Assembly (NCBI GenBank): GCA_019638795.1
Contig: JAHBTB010000006.1
Location: forward strand, 1 to 64,000
DNA from: Fimbriimonadaceae bacterium
GTDB lineage: Bacteria; Armatimonadota; Fimbriimonadia; Fimbriimonadales; Fimbriimonadaceae
DNA: 64,000 nucleotides
Direction of reading: 5' to 3'
Positions within the stretch are counted from its first letter, which is position 1, and every line of letters begins with the position of its first letter. The position numbers and the translations under genes are program-made. Positions 42,670-51,584 of the stretch are shown here, one piece after another. The notes under the pieces are model-generated. The model was not told where the DNA came from, searched no databases, and saw nothing but the letters and a program-made list of their open reading frames with translations.

Positions 42670-44480
42670 TATGTCTTCACCTCACCGAGCCGTTCAAAGT
42701 AGGTTCGGAGCTTGGCTGCCATGAGGGCTCGGCGAGCTTGGAGGAAGTCCTCGTAACTGGGAACGTCACCATCGAGCATCGACTCTGGGATGCAGTGCAT
42801 TCGGAAGTTCGCTCGCATGGTCGCCTCATCCGTGATGCCACCGTACTTCGCACCAGCGCCCGTGACCTGGGCACGAAGCTCGCCAAAATAGACCTCTGGA
42901 GCCTTGTTGCCGATGGCGATGTTGATTTCGCTTTGGGCAAGCACGAAATTGGCAAGCTGGTTGTATTGCCCCCGTTGGAGCCCCTGCTTCTTCAGCAAGT
43001 CCTTGGGATAGACGTGATGAGCGTCCGACCGATTCAGGAGGAGCGCATCGACCGGGATGTGGCTGCTGAGGAAGCCCTTGTCCTGCATGACGACCTGAGC
43101 CGCTTGGTAGGCATGGAAAAGGGGGCTGGTTGCCGAGGAGGTCTCCAGTTCCTGAGGAAGCAAGTTCTGCCAGTAGGAGTCCGACATCTCCGCCTCGATG
43201 GTCGAGTTGATGTAGTCGAGAAGACCGACTGCCTCGATGCGACGAATGTCGAAATCGAACTGGGTCTCTGGGTTGCCCGAATACCGTCCCCGAAGAATCG
43301 AGAATACATACCAACGCCTTACCGCAACCTCGATTTGGCTGGGAGGCAGGTTCTGCGCTCGACCAAGCAGGAACACAATGTAGGCGAAGTTCAGGGCGTT
43401 CTGACCGCCAATGAGCCGATTGGTGATGAAGCCTGCCGAGCGCATTATCATCGTGAAGCGCTCGAAGTGGGTCTGGTTTACGAAAGCATGAACTCCCCTC
43501 TTGAGTTGGGCGAATGACGCTTCGGCGATTTCCTCCTCGTAAATCCGGGTCTCAAAGTTTCGCCCTGAGAGTAGCGCCACCAGGTCTTGAAGCTTGCCAC
43601 GTCGGAACTCAGAGGTGAACGCCACCCGGAGCATGTCGGTGTACGACGGGTCGTAAATGTCGTCGCTGGCGTCCTTGAGCCACTTGATTCTGCCGAAGTG
43701 CTCAGACTCGACAAACGCCTTGTCGAACTTGCTGATGCGGTCGAAGAACTCGGGCGAAATGGCGAGATGGCAGAAGTAGTCGATGGCTTTGCGAAGCAGG
43801 TTGCCGCCGTAGGTTTCGTTGGCGGCGATTTTCGACATGGCGAAGTCGGCTTGGCTGAGCGTGACGCCTGCCGAGTTGACCCGGATGAAGATTTCGGTGA
43901 CGGTCTCGATTTCGAGGTCTTCGGCGAGTTCGATGACGCCCACATGGTTGTTCGTTATCTTCTTCAGCTTCTCAAGCACCAGAGCGATTTCATCTACGTC
44001 GGTTTGCGGGTTGCGCTCCTGGTACTGGCGTGAAAGCTTCGTGAGGCTAGCATCAGGGGCAAAGACGATGGCAACATCTTCAATCTAGGCGCTGTCCTTT
44101 CGGATGGCAGGATTGGCGACTTCGAACTTCTCCTCCTGGGGATTGAAGGCGATGCGGATTCGGGTGGTCTCGTAATCCTTGGTGATGACCTCTTGACCGA
44201 GGAGCGCAGCCATCAGTGCGGTGACTCGCTGCTGCCCGTCGATGAGGATGCGCTTGCCGCTGCTGCTGGTTCCGTCTTTCAGCTTGATGTTGGGGTTGCG
44301 CCAAGCGATGAGGTAGCCGACCGGATAGCCCAGGTACAGGGAGTCGAGGAGGTTTCTGACCTTGCTGGCGTCCCACACAAATGGGCGCTGAATCTCCGGG
44401 ATGGCGATTTCGCCCGACTTGACCCAGGTCAGTAGGGTCTCGATGGGGTGGGGTGTGACAGAGTAGCGCTGGGTGCTCAT
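42669..44480 (-). pseudogene. DUF262 + HNH (GmrSD-like) protein, interrupted by one TAG
   Basis: Residues 1-131 (44480-44088) carry [20 protein letters not shown] and the nucleotide-site motif DGQQRVTAL of DUF262 (GmrS/BrxU-like). The frame then meets TAG at 44087-44085 and continues unbroken as [18 protein letters not shown] ... [20 protein letters not shown] to an HNH-like end, [11 protein letters not shown] ... [22 protein letters not shown] in place of TAG would give a 603-residue GmrSD-type enzyme that attacks modified phage DNA. The ATG overlaps the metallopeptidase stop. An alternative restart lies at 43979. Everything else is intact, so the nonsense codon is recent or read through. 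Confidence 0.8.
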
Positions 44481-45223
44481 GCTGCCCCATCAGGTTGGTT
44501 AGCCTTGGGACACGTCGAGCACAGTTCGATGTTCACTTGAGACCAAATCTCGGACAGTGCGTCACATGGTCTAGGGGTGTTGAACAGGCACTCGGTTGCT
44601 GTGTTGATTGAGTCTTTGAGTAGCTCTTCTCGTGAGCTAATCGAAGCGGTCAGGTCACCATCTTGGAACAGCATTGCAGAGCCAATGCTCATTCCCTTTT
44701 GAACTGAGGAACGCCTGGTGCATCCAGGAGGATGCGTCCTCGATTGGAAGGTGCTTCTCAGTTGAAAGGCGATGTTGGCGACAAGCTCTGCCACCCCGTT
44801 TCGCAGTTGCGGCGTAAGCCAAAATCCTGCGACAGTGTCCGCATGAGCTTCCATCAAAAGTCTATTTTTCAAAACCCGGTCGTCCCCATAGAAGTGGTGC
44901 TGAACGGCGTGGGTTAACTCGTGAAACAGACAGAAGAGCGCCGCAAGCTCTTCGGCATCTGCAGCGGCTGTCATACCTTTGTTGGCTCTTTGAGCCTGCG
45001 CATCCGTTTTGTCCAGGTTGAGATAGACAGACTTCGAGTCCAGAGCATAGCAACTGCCTCTGCTCTGAATCGTATAGATGGGCGGCACTGGCAATTGCCA
45101 GTTAGCCATAAAATGCTGAGCATAGGAAAGGAGAAAATTCTGAAATCCTTTGTTCGTTGACAGCGGAGTTGCATCATTGAGGTCGCCGCTCTCTTCTGCC
45201 AACTCGCTCCACAGAATTCTCAT
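44477..45223 (-). CDS. zinc metallopeptidase-like protein embedded in the restriction operon
   Basis: 248 residues. [11 protein letters not shown] (HExxH at 101-105) and 20 residues later [11 protein letters not shown] (Glu 125) form a gluzincin-like zinc site similar in layout to the YpfJ-type neutral metallopeptidases. No signal peptide, so it acts in the cytosol. The C-terminal third is unfamiliar and has Cys residues ([10 protein letters not shown]). Overlaps of 4 bases with hsdM upstream and the DUF262 gene downstream bind it firmly into the operon. Substrate unknown; a protease effector or maturation factor is possible. Confidence 0.7.
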   Translation of the reverse strand: MRILWSELAEESGDLNDATPLSTNKGFQNFLLSYAQHFMANWQLPVPPIYTIQSRGSCYALDSKSVYLNLDKTDAQAQRANKGMTAAADAEELAALFCLFHELTHAVQHHFYGDDRVLKNRLLMEAHADTVAGFWLTPQLRNGVAELVANIAFQLRSTFQSRTHPPGCTRRSSVQKGMSIGSAMLFQDGDLTASISSREELLKDSINTATECLFNTPRPCDALSEIWSQVNIELCSTCPKANQPDGAA

Positions 45224-47190
45224 GATTCCACCTCGACCAGAACCTCGTCGAGCAGACCTTCGGTTTCCTTCTCTAGCGCTTCAATATCCTTCCGAATCTC
45301 CTCCAATGTCCGCATCGGCTTGGGCTTATAGAAGTAGCGGGTGAAGCTGATTTCGTAGCCAATCTGCGTCTTGTCGTCATCAACCCATGCATCGGGCACG
45401 TGCGGCAAAACCTCACGTTTGATGAACGCCTCGATTCCGCCCTCTTCGAGCAGTGGCACGTTCTCAGTGTCCCGGAGGTCGGTGTCCGGCTCGTACTCGA
45501 CGACACAAGGCTTGCCGCCGATGACTATTTCAAACAGTCCATGCATCGGGTCGGGTGTGGCGCTCTTGTGAATCTTCTTGATGACGGGCGGAGCGGACTC
45601 GTCCACGCCGTTCGTCGCCTTCAATTCCTTGATTTCCTTCGAGGAGTAGGCTCTTGTTGGGTCGATTCCCTTGATGCGCAGAGGACGCTCGACGACGACT
45701 TTCCAATAGCCGAACGCCTCGTTGGGGAAGAGCTTGGATTGCTCCGATTCCGAGAAATCGAGGAAGACATCCATGACCCGCTGGATGTCCTCGGGCGCAA
45801 GCTCACAGTTCTTCTTGCCAAGGTTCTTGCGAAGCGGTTTGAACCACTGGGTGGCGTCGATGAGTTGGACTTTGCCTCTCCGATTCTCTGGCTTTCGGTT
45901 GGTCAGCACCCAGATGTAAGTGGCGATACCGGTGTTGTAGAACATGTTCAGCGGGAGAGCGATGATGGCTTCTAGCCAGTCGTTTTCCAGAATCCACCGG
46001 CGGATGTTGGACTCACCTTGCCCGGCGTCGCCTGTGAATAGCGAACTGCCGTTGTGTACTTCGGCAATGCGGCTCCCCAGCGGGGTGTTGTGCTTCATCT
46101 TGGCGAGCTTGTTCACCAGGAACATCAACTGCCCATCGCTGGAACGGGTGATGAGGCTGAACTCAGGGTCGCCTGCGTGCTCGATGATGAATCGTTGGTC
46201 GGTGAGTTCACCCTTGCCGCCCATGCGCTCCAGGTCGGTCTTCCAACTCTTGCCGTAGGGCGGGTTGGAAAGCATGAAATCGAACTCACGGGACGGGAAT
46301 CCATCCTGAGAAAGTGTTGAGCCGAGCCGGAAGTTCTCTGCCTCTTCTCCTTCACCTTTTAGGAGCAGGTCTGACTTGGTAATGGCGTAGGTTTCGGGGT
46401 TGACCTCTTGCCCGTAGAGGTGGATGGAGACGGCTTTCCCGTGCTCCTCGGCAAGTTCCTTCAGCCGTTCTTCCGCCACGGTGAGCATGCCGCCCGTTCC
46501 GCATGAGGCGTCGTAAACCAGGTACGTGCCCGATTCAATCTGGTCTGAGATTGGTCGGAAGATGAGTTCCGCCATGAGCTTGACGACATCTCTCGGCGTG
46601 AAGTGCTCGCCTGCTTCTTCGTTGTTCTCCTCGTTAAAGCGGCGAATCAACTCCTCGAACATCGTGCCCATCGCATGGTTGTCGAGGGCGGGAATCTTCT
46701 CCTTGCCATCCATTTCCAGTACTGGCTGAGGTGAGAGGTTGATTGACCGGTCGAGGAACTTCTCGATGAGGCTGCCCAGGATGTCGGCTTCGACCAGGGT
46801 TGGGATTTGATTCCGAAATTTGAACTTGTCGAGAATCTCCTGAACGTTCGAAGAGAACCCGTCTAGATAGGCGTCGAAATCGTCCTTGAGGCGCTGAGCA
46901 GTAGCCCTGGACTTGAGGTCTCGGAGGGTGAATGGGGAGGCATTGTAAAACGCCTGACCAGCAGCTTGCCGAAGTGCTGCCTCCTGGTTGGCGACTCCTG
47001 CTGCATCCAGGTTCTTCTTCATGTCGAGGACGGCTTGTTTGGTCGGTTCCAAGACGGCGTCGAGGCGTCGAATGACGACCATCGGCAGAATGACATCCCG
47101 ATATTTCCCCCGCACGTAGACATCCCGGAGCACGTCATCGGCGATGCCCCATATGAAATTCGTAATCCAGCCCAGCGTTTGTGCGTTCAT
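45220..47190 (-). CDS. hsdM: type I DNA methyltransferase, HsdM subunit
   Basis: 656 residues from ATG 47190 (MNAQTLGWITNFIWGIADDV). N-terminal helical HsdM domain; SAM motif DASCGTGG at about 227-234; catalytic NPPYGKSWK at about 309-317, the N6-adenine NPPY signature; C-terminal coiled coil ([19 protein letters not shown]). It methylates the HsdS target to protect host DNA. The longer open frame upstream reads the antitoxin remnant in another frame, so 47190 is used; it overlaps that ORF's stop. First intact gene of the defence operon. Confidence 0.95.
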   Translation of the reverse strand: MNAQTLGWITNFIWGIADDVLRDVYVRGKYRDVILPMVVIRRLDAVLEPTKQAVLDMKKNLDAAGVANQEAALRQAAGQAFYNASPFTLRDLKSRATAQRLKDDFDAYLDGFSSNVQEILDKFKFRNQIPTLVEADILGSLIEKFLDRSINLSPQPVLEMDGKEKIPALDNHAMGTMFEELIRRFNEENNEEAGEHFTPRDVVKLMAELIFRPISDQIESGTYLVYDASCGTGGMLTVAEERLKELAEEHGKAVSIHLYGQEVNPETYAITKSDLLLKGEGEEAENFRLGSTLSQDGFPSREFDFMLSNPPYGKSWKTDLERMGGKGELTDQRFIIEHAGDPEFSLITRSSDGQLMFLVNKLAKMKHNTPLGSRIAEVHNGSSLFTGDAGQGESNIRRWILENDWLEAIIALPLNMFYNTGIATYIWVLTNRKPENRRGKVQLIDATQWFKPLRKNLGKKNCELAPEDIQRVMDVFLDFSESEQSKLFPNEAFGYWKVVVERPLRIKGIDPTRAYSSKEIKELKATNGVDESAPPVIKKIHKSATPDPMHGLFEIVIGGKPCVVEYEPDTDLRDTENVPLLEEGGIEAFIKREVLPHVPDAWVDDDKTQIGYEISFTRYFYKPKPMRTLEEIRKDIEALEKETEGLLDEVLVEVES

Positions 47191-47384
47191 CCCTGCTTGC
47201 TTCCCTCTGCCCGGTCGAGTCGCTCCAGAAGCTCTTGATATCCCTCGGCGTCCTGGAGCACTAGCGCCGCCTTTCCTTTGACCGTCAACAAGACCGGCGC
47301 CTTGGATCCCGACAGTCGAGCAACGTGCTCTCAATGGTTCCGCAGGATGTCGGTCAGCGAGTAGACGTGTCTTAAATCCAGCAT
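47187..47384 (-). pseudogene. Phd/YefM-type antitoxin remnant with in-frame TGA
   Basis: Starting at ATG 47384 (MLDLRHVYSLTDILRNH), a TGA at 47333-47331 interrupts the frame, which continues EHVARLSGSKAPVLLTVKGK and LVLQDAEGYQELLERLDRAE, the signature of Phd-family antitoxins. CGA in place of TGA would restore 65 residues. Its stop overlaps the hsdM start, so it is the first cistron of the operon and may once have autoregulated it. No Doc/ParE toxin gene is adjacent. Confidence 0.65.
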
Positions 47385-47604
47385 CGGCGCACCCCTCCAA
47401 TCATACTTTTCTCAGACGATACCCGGATGAGGTTCCAGCCTCATATCCTCAAGTTGTGAAGGGCTGCGGATAAGAAAATGTGGCAGTTCAACCCGCTCCC
47501 TTCGTTCACTCCTTCAGCTTCGTTTGGGAGCATGACCCATGTGGTGAGCCCGACTACCTTGAGCGCTCCACTGCAGACCACTTTGGAGATGGCTGGAGCC
47601 AGTT

Positions 47605-47915
47605 TCCGATGCTGATAAAGCACGAGTCATCGAGCAGTTCGGGTCGATTGAGGCTGCCTGTCGTCACTACGCCGAAGAGGATGCTCAGCGGATTCGAGTT
47701 TTTCGAGCAGGTGGCTGGTGGTTCGAAAGTTGCCGAGCGGTCGCCGAGGTTCGCTACGAACTCTTCGATGGAGCTTCCGAATCGAGCGGCTTTCGAGCGG
47801 CGGACTGTATGGCATCGAGTCAGATTGCAGTGAAGACTATCGGCGGGAGGACGAATCCCAAGAGTTGTCTGACTTGCTGCACAGTTCGGAGTCGTTGACC
47901 TTCGCTCGAATATAG
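47605..47915 (+). pseudogene. small plasmid/phage-type protein remnant (GLYGIESD family)
   Basis: Plus strand, one frame reads KARVIEQFGSIEAACRHYAE then RVFRAGGWWFESCRAVAEVR. Another frame, after an indel near 47780, carries SSGGLYGIESDCSEDYRRED and ESQELSDLLH, a C-terminal signature seen in small hypothetical proteins of mobile elements. One short gene broken by at least one frameshift. No known function. Confidence 0.45.
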
Positions 47916-48087
47916 CCTGAATTCCTCAAATCTGCTCGCCATGCCTGTAAGCCTGCATGCGACAGGAAAGCAAACACAGGAAATCACGTTCGAGGCGATT
48001 CACCATGCCTTACATCGTTCACGGTCGAAATCGTCGGGCGAGGCTCTCGCCAGACTCACGTATCGTCAAGAAGGGGCTCGTGCAACG

Positions 48088-48552
48088 ATGAGCCAACCTT
48101 TCCCAGACACGTACAAGTGGCTACGAGAGGCGACCGCACTCGATGCAAAGATGGAATTGATAGGGATCTTGCATGAAGGTGCTCCGCTCGACTCAAGTGA
48201 CATTTGGGACGTTGTCGAAGAAGTGGCTTACAAGACGGTCATCCATCTTGTCCAGCACACAAGCCTGCTGACGACCTATCTGATGCGTGACCACGTGGTC
48301 TTCCCCTGCAGCGACCCGGATTACCTTGAGAAGATTCTTCAGGAAGTTCCACCAAAGGCTCCACTGAACTTCTTGCCCGACATGCACCGACGCATCGCAG
48401 CCGCAATCTATTTTCTTGCTCTTAAGGTCAAGAGGGACAATTTCACCCTTTTCTCCCACGCCGCCAATGGATTCATTCCCAACTGGGTCAAGGGGTACGA
48501 GGGAACGATTTCTGAAGGCAGACAGGACGCAGACAGATTTCCTCAAATCTGA
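48088..48552 (+). CDS. hypothetical protein
   Basis: 154 residues from ATG 48088 (MSQPFPDTYKWLREATALDA); an open frame extends to 47941 without clear character. Mostly helical: WDVVEEVAYKTVIHLVQHTS, HRRIAAAIYFLALKVKRDN. No domain recognised. It precedes the ArdC remnant on the same strand by 21 bases and may belong to the same former mobilisation module. Confidence 0.45.
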   Translation: MSQPFPDTYKWLREATALDAKMELIGILHEGAPLDSSDIWDVVEEVAYKTVIHLVQHTSLLTTYLMRDHVVFPCSDPDYLEKILQEVPPKAPLNFLPDMHRRIAAAIYFLALKVKRDNFTLFSHAANGFIPNWVKGYEGTISEGRQDADRFPQI

Positions 48553-48573
48553 TGCGCTTAGAGATACACAGGT

Positions 48574-49443
48574 GTGAAGAGCACCTATCAAAGAATCACC
48601 GACCAAGACATCCAGGCAATCGAGGCGGGCAGCGTGCTGCCGTGGGAAAAGCCGTGGGCTGTTCGACGACCATGCAATGCAGTGACCAACAGACCCTATA
48701 GAGGAATCAATAGGGTCTTGCTTTCGCTCAGAGAGTTCACCACCGATGCCTCACCTTAACCAGGCAAGGGCTCTCGGCGGTTCCGTTTGCAAGGGCGAGA
48801 GGGGTTCAACGGTGATGTTATGGTCGGACGTTGAAGACGAGGTGACGGGGAAGGAGCGAGTTGTTTGCCGAGCTTTCACCGTGTTCAACGTCGAGCAGTG
48901 CAACGGGCTTGAGTTGCCGAGCGGCTCAATTGCTCAAGCTCAGGGCTGCGGGTTCGAAGCTGCAGAGCGAAACGTCGCTGGATACAGAGACTGCCCAACT
49001 CTTCACTTCGGCACCGAGCAGGCGGCATATTATCCTGTTCGAGACGCAGTGGTGGTTCCCCACATGCGAGACTTTGAGACCCCAGAGGCGTGCAACGGAA
49101 CGCTCTATCACGAGCTTATCCATTCGACGGTCACCCTTCCCGCTTGGGTAGAATCTCCCTTGACGCAGGCATCGACTTTCACTCTGTAGAGTACGGTAGT
49201 GAAGAGGTTTTGGCTGAGATTGGGGCGGCATTCCTCTGTAGCGAGGCAGGCATCGAGAATCTGTCGCCGACAACGAACTACATCAACTCGTGGTCGAGCA
49301 AGGCACTGAAGTCTGATGCGAGCTTCATCATTAAGGCTTCATCGCAAGCTCAAAGGGCAGTTGATTGGATTCTTGGCGACGGTCATCATGATGGCAACTG
49401 GGAGCCAGAACCTCGGCTGACGGGCGAGCTAGTCGCTATGTAG
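48574..49443 (+). pseudogene. ArdC-like antirestriction protein, multiply frameshifted
   Basis: Pieces in three frames reconstruct ArdC. The start at GTG 48574 gives DQDIQAIEAGSVLPWEKPWA and NRPYRGINRVLLSL (ssDNA-binding domain). After an indel near 48740-48750: LNQARALGGSVCKGERGSTV and AFTVFNVEQCNGLELPSG. After another at about 49130: the metallopeptidase part HELIHST / GHPSRLGR, then YGSEEVLAEIGAAFLCSEAG and ASSQAQRAVDWIL. ArdC proteins protect incoming mobile DNA from restriction. At least three single-base losses make it dead here, in an island that itself carries restriction genes. Confidence 0.8.
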
Positions 49444-49595
49444 AGATTCGAACTCTGAGTTTTCTGAGTTGAGCGATTCGCCCAGGTTCAATGGAGACTG
49501 ACTTGAAGTCGTAAGTCACTCGACTTAAAGTCAGAATACCATCGACCGGTTGGAGAAATCCACCCGAGTTTAGGTCGAGGTTTACAGAGACACAG

Positions 49596-50865
49596 CTACC
49601 TGCTCTGCAACCCGAAAGCCTGCGTCACCTGGCGTCCTGCGGCATCGTTGACCCTTGCTTCATTCTCATCGCTGCCCCGCAAGTACAGCATTGTCGTGTC
49701 AAGCGTGGAATGTCCCATGCTCTGGCGATGGCATCTGGGCTCACCGACTCCGTGCGCATCAATCCCGTGGCATAGAGCCGACGACCATCGTGGGGTCTAA
49801 AGGAACCCCGACCTTGTCGGTCAACTCCTTGAGCGCAAAAGAGGAAGTTGTTATAATGCCAGTCCGCTCCATTGGCGTTCGGCACGACGAATCTGTGGCT
49901 CTCCCACTTCCGGGTCACCTCGTTGTAAACCTTTGTTGCTTTGGCTAGCTTCAGGGATTCATGAAGGATGTCGAGGTCAGCCTGAGTCAGTTCGAAGCTC
50001 TTTTCTTCGGCGTCGTGCTTGAGTTTTGCGAGTCCCCACACGCTCCTTGATTCAGCACCGTTCGGATTCCAAAGGTCATTGACTTGGTAAGAAACGGTGA
50101 GCATGCTGCCCTTGATGGAGTCCTCGGTCACAGCAAGTGCCTCTCCTGCCCGCAAACTTCGCCGAAGCAGAACCAGTGCCGCTTTCAGGCGAATGTCGGC
50201 GGCATCGAACAACTTCTGCAAGTCGCCGTCGCTGACTTGCAGCTTCTTCCGAGTCTTTCTTCGCTTCGCCCTTGGCAAGTCTTCCGCTGGATTGTCGGAA
50301 ACGTTGCGTAGCTTGATGGGCCGATTGAAAAGACCGTTGAGCATGTCCCGCATGAACGGCTGACTTTGGCCGACATGGTTTTTGCACCAGGCTCGATACA
50401 TCGGCTCCAGATGATGCAGTTGAATCTCGTTCAATAGGTAGTCCCCAAGCGGTCTGCCAACCCCCAAGGGCTGGAAGGTGCATGCGTACTCAACCACCGA
50501 GGGGTACTTCTTGAAGGAAGTGAATGGCTGATCGTTGTGCAAGTGGCGCTCGGTCAGTGCTTGGCGAAGCGTCGGAACGACCATGGGAGCCACTCCGTTC
50601 CTGAACTGCCATTCGGCGTCATGAGCATCTGCTTTTGCACGAGCAGCTCTGCCTGCGTTTTCGTTTTCCCGGAAGCGTAATGCTTGCGCAGCCCGTTGGG
50701 TAGTGGGTGCTTCGAGAAGACGTAGCCGTACGCAAATCTGGTCACTCGACCTGTTGCGCCCACTCGTTCTCGGTATTCGAAATGCCCTGTGGCGTATGCT
50801 CGCACACGGGGTCTGTCATGCGCTTTCGATTGTTTTCGGTCAGTCATTTGCAGCTTTTGCTGCAA
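49596..50865 (-). pseudogene. int: tyrosine recombinase (island integrase), two frameshifts
   Basis: N-terminal part 50865-50554 (GHFEYRERVGATGRVTRFAY ... KHYASGKTKTQAELLVQ) is out of frame with the main part 50593-49625. The main part has the Arg I region SLRAGEALAV and HDGRRLYATGLMRTESVSPD. A second shift at about 49718-49721 moves the end into another frame: MGHSTLDTTMLYLRGSDENE, with GHS and the nucleophile Tyr, stopping at 49596. The first shift is near an A4 run (about 50636-50639). All catalytic residues survive but in three frames. It lies next to attR, as expected for the integrase of this island. Confidence 0.85.
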
Positions 50866-50994
50866 GCGGTTCCGTGAGCCAGATTTGTACGCAGGTCTGT
50901 ACTCACGTTGTCTTCGCCCTCACGTCGAGCGCAGACTCAACCGCTGGTACACTTCGAGTCGGTCGGAGAAGGTTTAGGTTCCCTGTGTGGGTAT

Positions 50995-51011
50995 TCCCAC
51001 TCTCTCCTCCA
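50995..51011 (+). repeat. attR: 17-bp copy of the tRNA-Ser 3' end
   Basis: TCCCACTCTCTCCTCCA, identical to the end of tRNA-Ser. Upstream it reads GTGGGTAT, a shortened imitation of the T-arm, so no functional second tRNA is present. Sits 130 bases from the integrase 5' end. The GC-rich backbone resumes directly after it. Confidence 0.9.
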
Positions 51012-51054
51012 AAAGCTCAGTTGTGGCCCGAAGTCGGTAAAGCCGCGCCGACAC

Positions 51055-51531
51055 TCACCGGCCGGCCCCACCGACGATGCGGAAGTCCACTGTGTACACC
51101 CCTTGGTCGAGGGTCAGGCCGAGGGCATGGACGGTGGCCTCGCTGAGGTCGATGCCGGTGTGCAGGTATCGTCGCGCGGCACCACGCCCGACGTAAAGGC
51201 TCGGCCCCAGGTCGGCCAGTTCGGCCAGCACCGACCGGCCGGTGGCAGGGCAGAAGACGCGCACCGCCGCGCCCGGTGTTGAAGGAGTCTTGACCGCGAG
51301 CCGTGGCAGGGGCGAATCCTTGAACTGTCGGTGGCCGGGGACACGGTAGGGCAAGGCGACGACGGGCACGTCCGGACGGGCGGCGACGGGCCAGCCGCCC
51401 GAGCCGATGCCGTTGTCCTCCCGGTCACGGGAATGACCAAAGTGGGTCGCCCGCACGCCTCGCGCCACAAGGTCGGCCCCCTCCACCTTGACATTCAACC
51501 AATCCCACCGTCCCTGACCTTGTCCGCTCAT
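51055..51531 (-). CDS. RlpA-like double-psi beta-barrel protein
   Basis: 158 residues from ATG 51531. It contains RATHFGHSRDREDNGIGSGG, VALPYRVPGHRQFKDSPLPR, VRVFCPATGRSVLAELADLG and the ending LHTGIDLSEATVHALGLTLD. The pattern (G-rich start, VxCPATGR, LADLGPS, then DLS...LG) is that of RlpA/expansin-like barrels. No signal peptide is seen at this start. Enzymatic role unknown; the barrel fold is an inference from the motif pattern. Confidence 0.55.
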   Translation of the reverse strand: MSGQGQGRWDWLNVKVEGADLVARGVRATHFGHSRDREDNGIGSGGWPVAARPDVPVVALPYRVPGHRQFKDSPLPRLAVKTPSTPGAAVRVFCPATGRSVLAELADLGPSLYVGRGAARRYLHTGIDLSEATVHALGLTLDQGVYTVDFRIVGGAGR

Positions 51532-51584
51532 GACGCTGTCCAGGTGGCGCCGGTGCGACAAGTCAACCAACCGGTGGGCATGCG

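Larger units (their letters stand above)
28301..51011. mobile_element. tRNA-Ser-integrated genomic island (defence island)
   Basis: Bounded by the 17-bp direct repeat TCCCACTCTCTCCTCCA (tRNA-Ser 3' end and 50995-51011). It carries a tyrosine integrase remnant beside the distal repeat. The DNA is clearly less GC-rich than both flanks. Content: decayed mobility genes at both ends (integrase, ArdC, AAA ATPase, small fragments) and a 15-kb minus-strand block of defence genes from 32128 to 47384. With the integrase broken twice the element is probably unable to excise by itself. About 22.7 kb. Confidence 0.9.

Noticed and set aside
32128-47384. TAG recoded to an amino acid throughout the island
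   Set aside because: One hsdS half ends normally at TAG, there is also a TGA interruption and several frameshifts, and no suppressor tRNA is seen; C-to-T nonsense mutation is simpler.
28301-51011. All frameshifts are sequencing errors
   Set aside because: Backbone genes and the 15-kb core are largely frame-clean, while shifts cluster in mobility genes and come with genuine stop codons. Some homopolymer cases remain open.
50986-51011. Second tRNA-Ser copy at the right border
   Set aside because: Only the 17-bp acceptor/T-stem end and a shortened T-arm are present; no D- or anticodon arm upstream.
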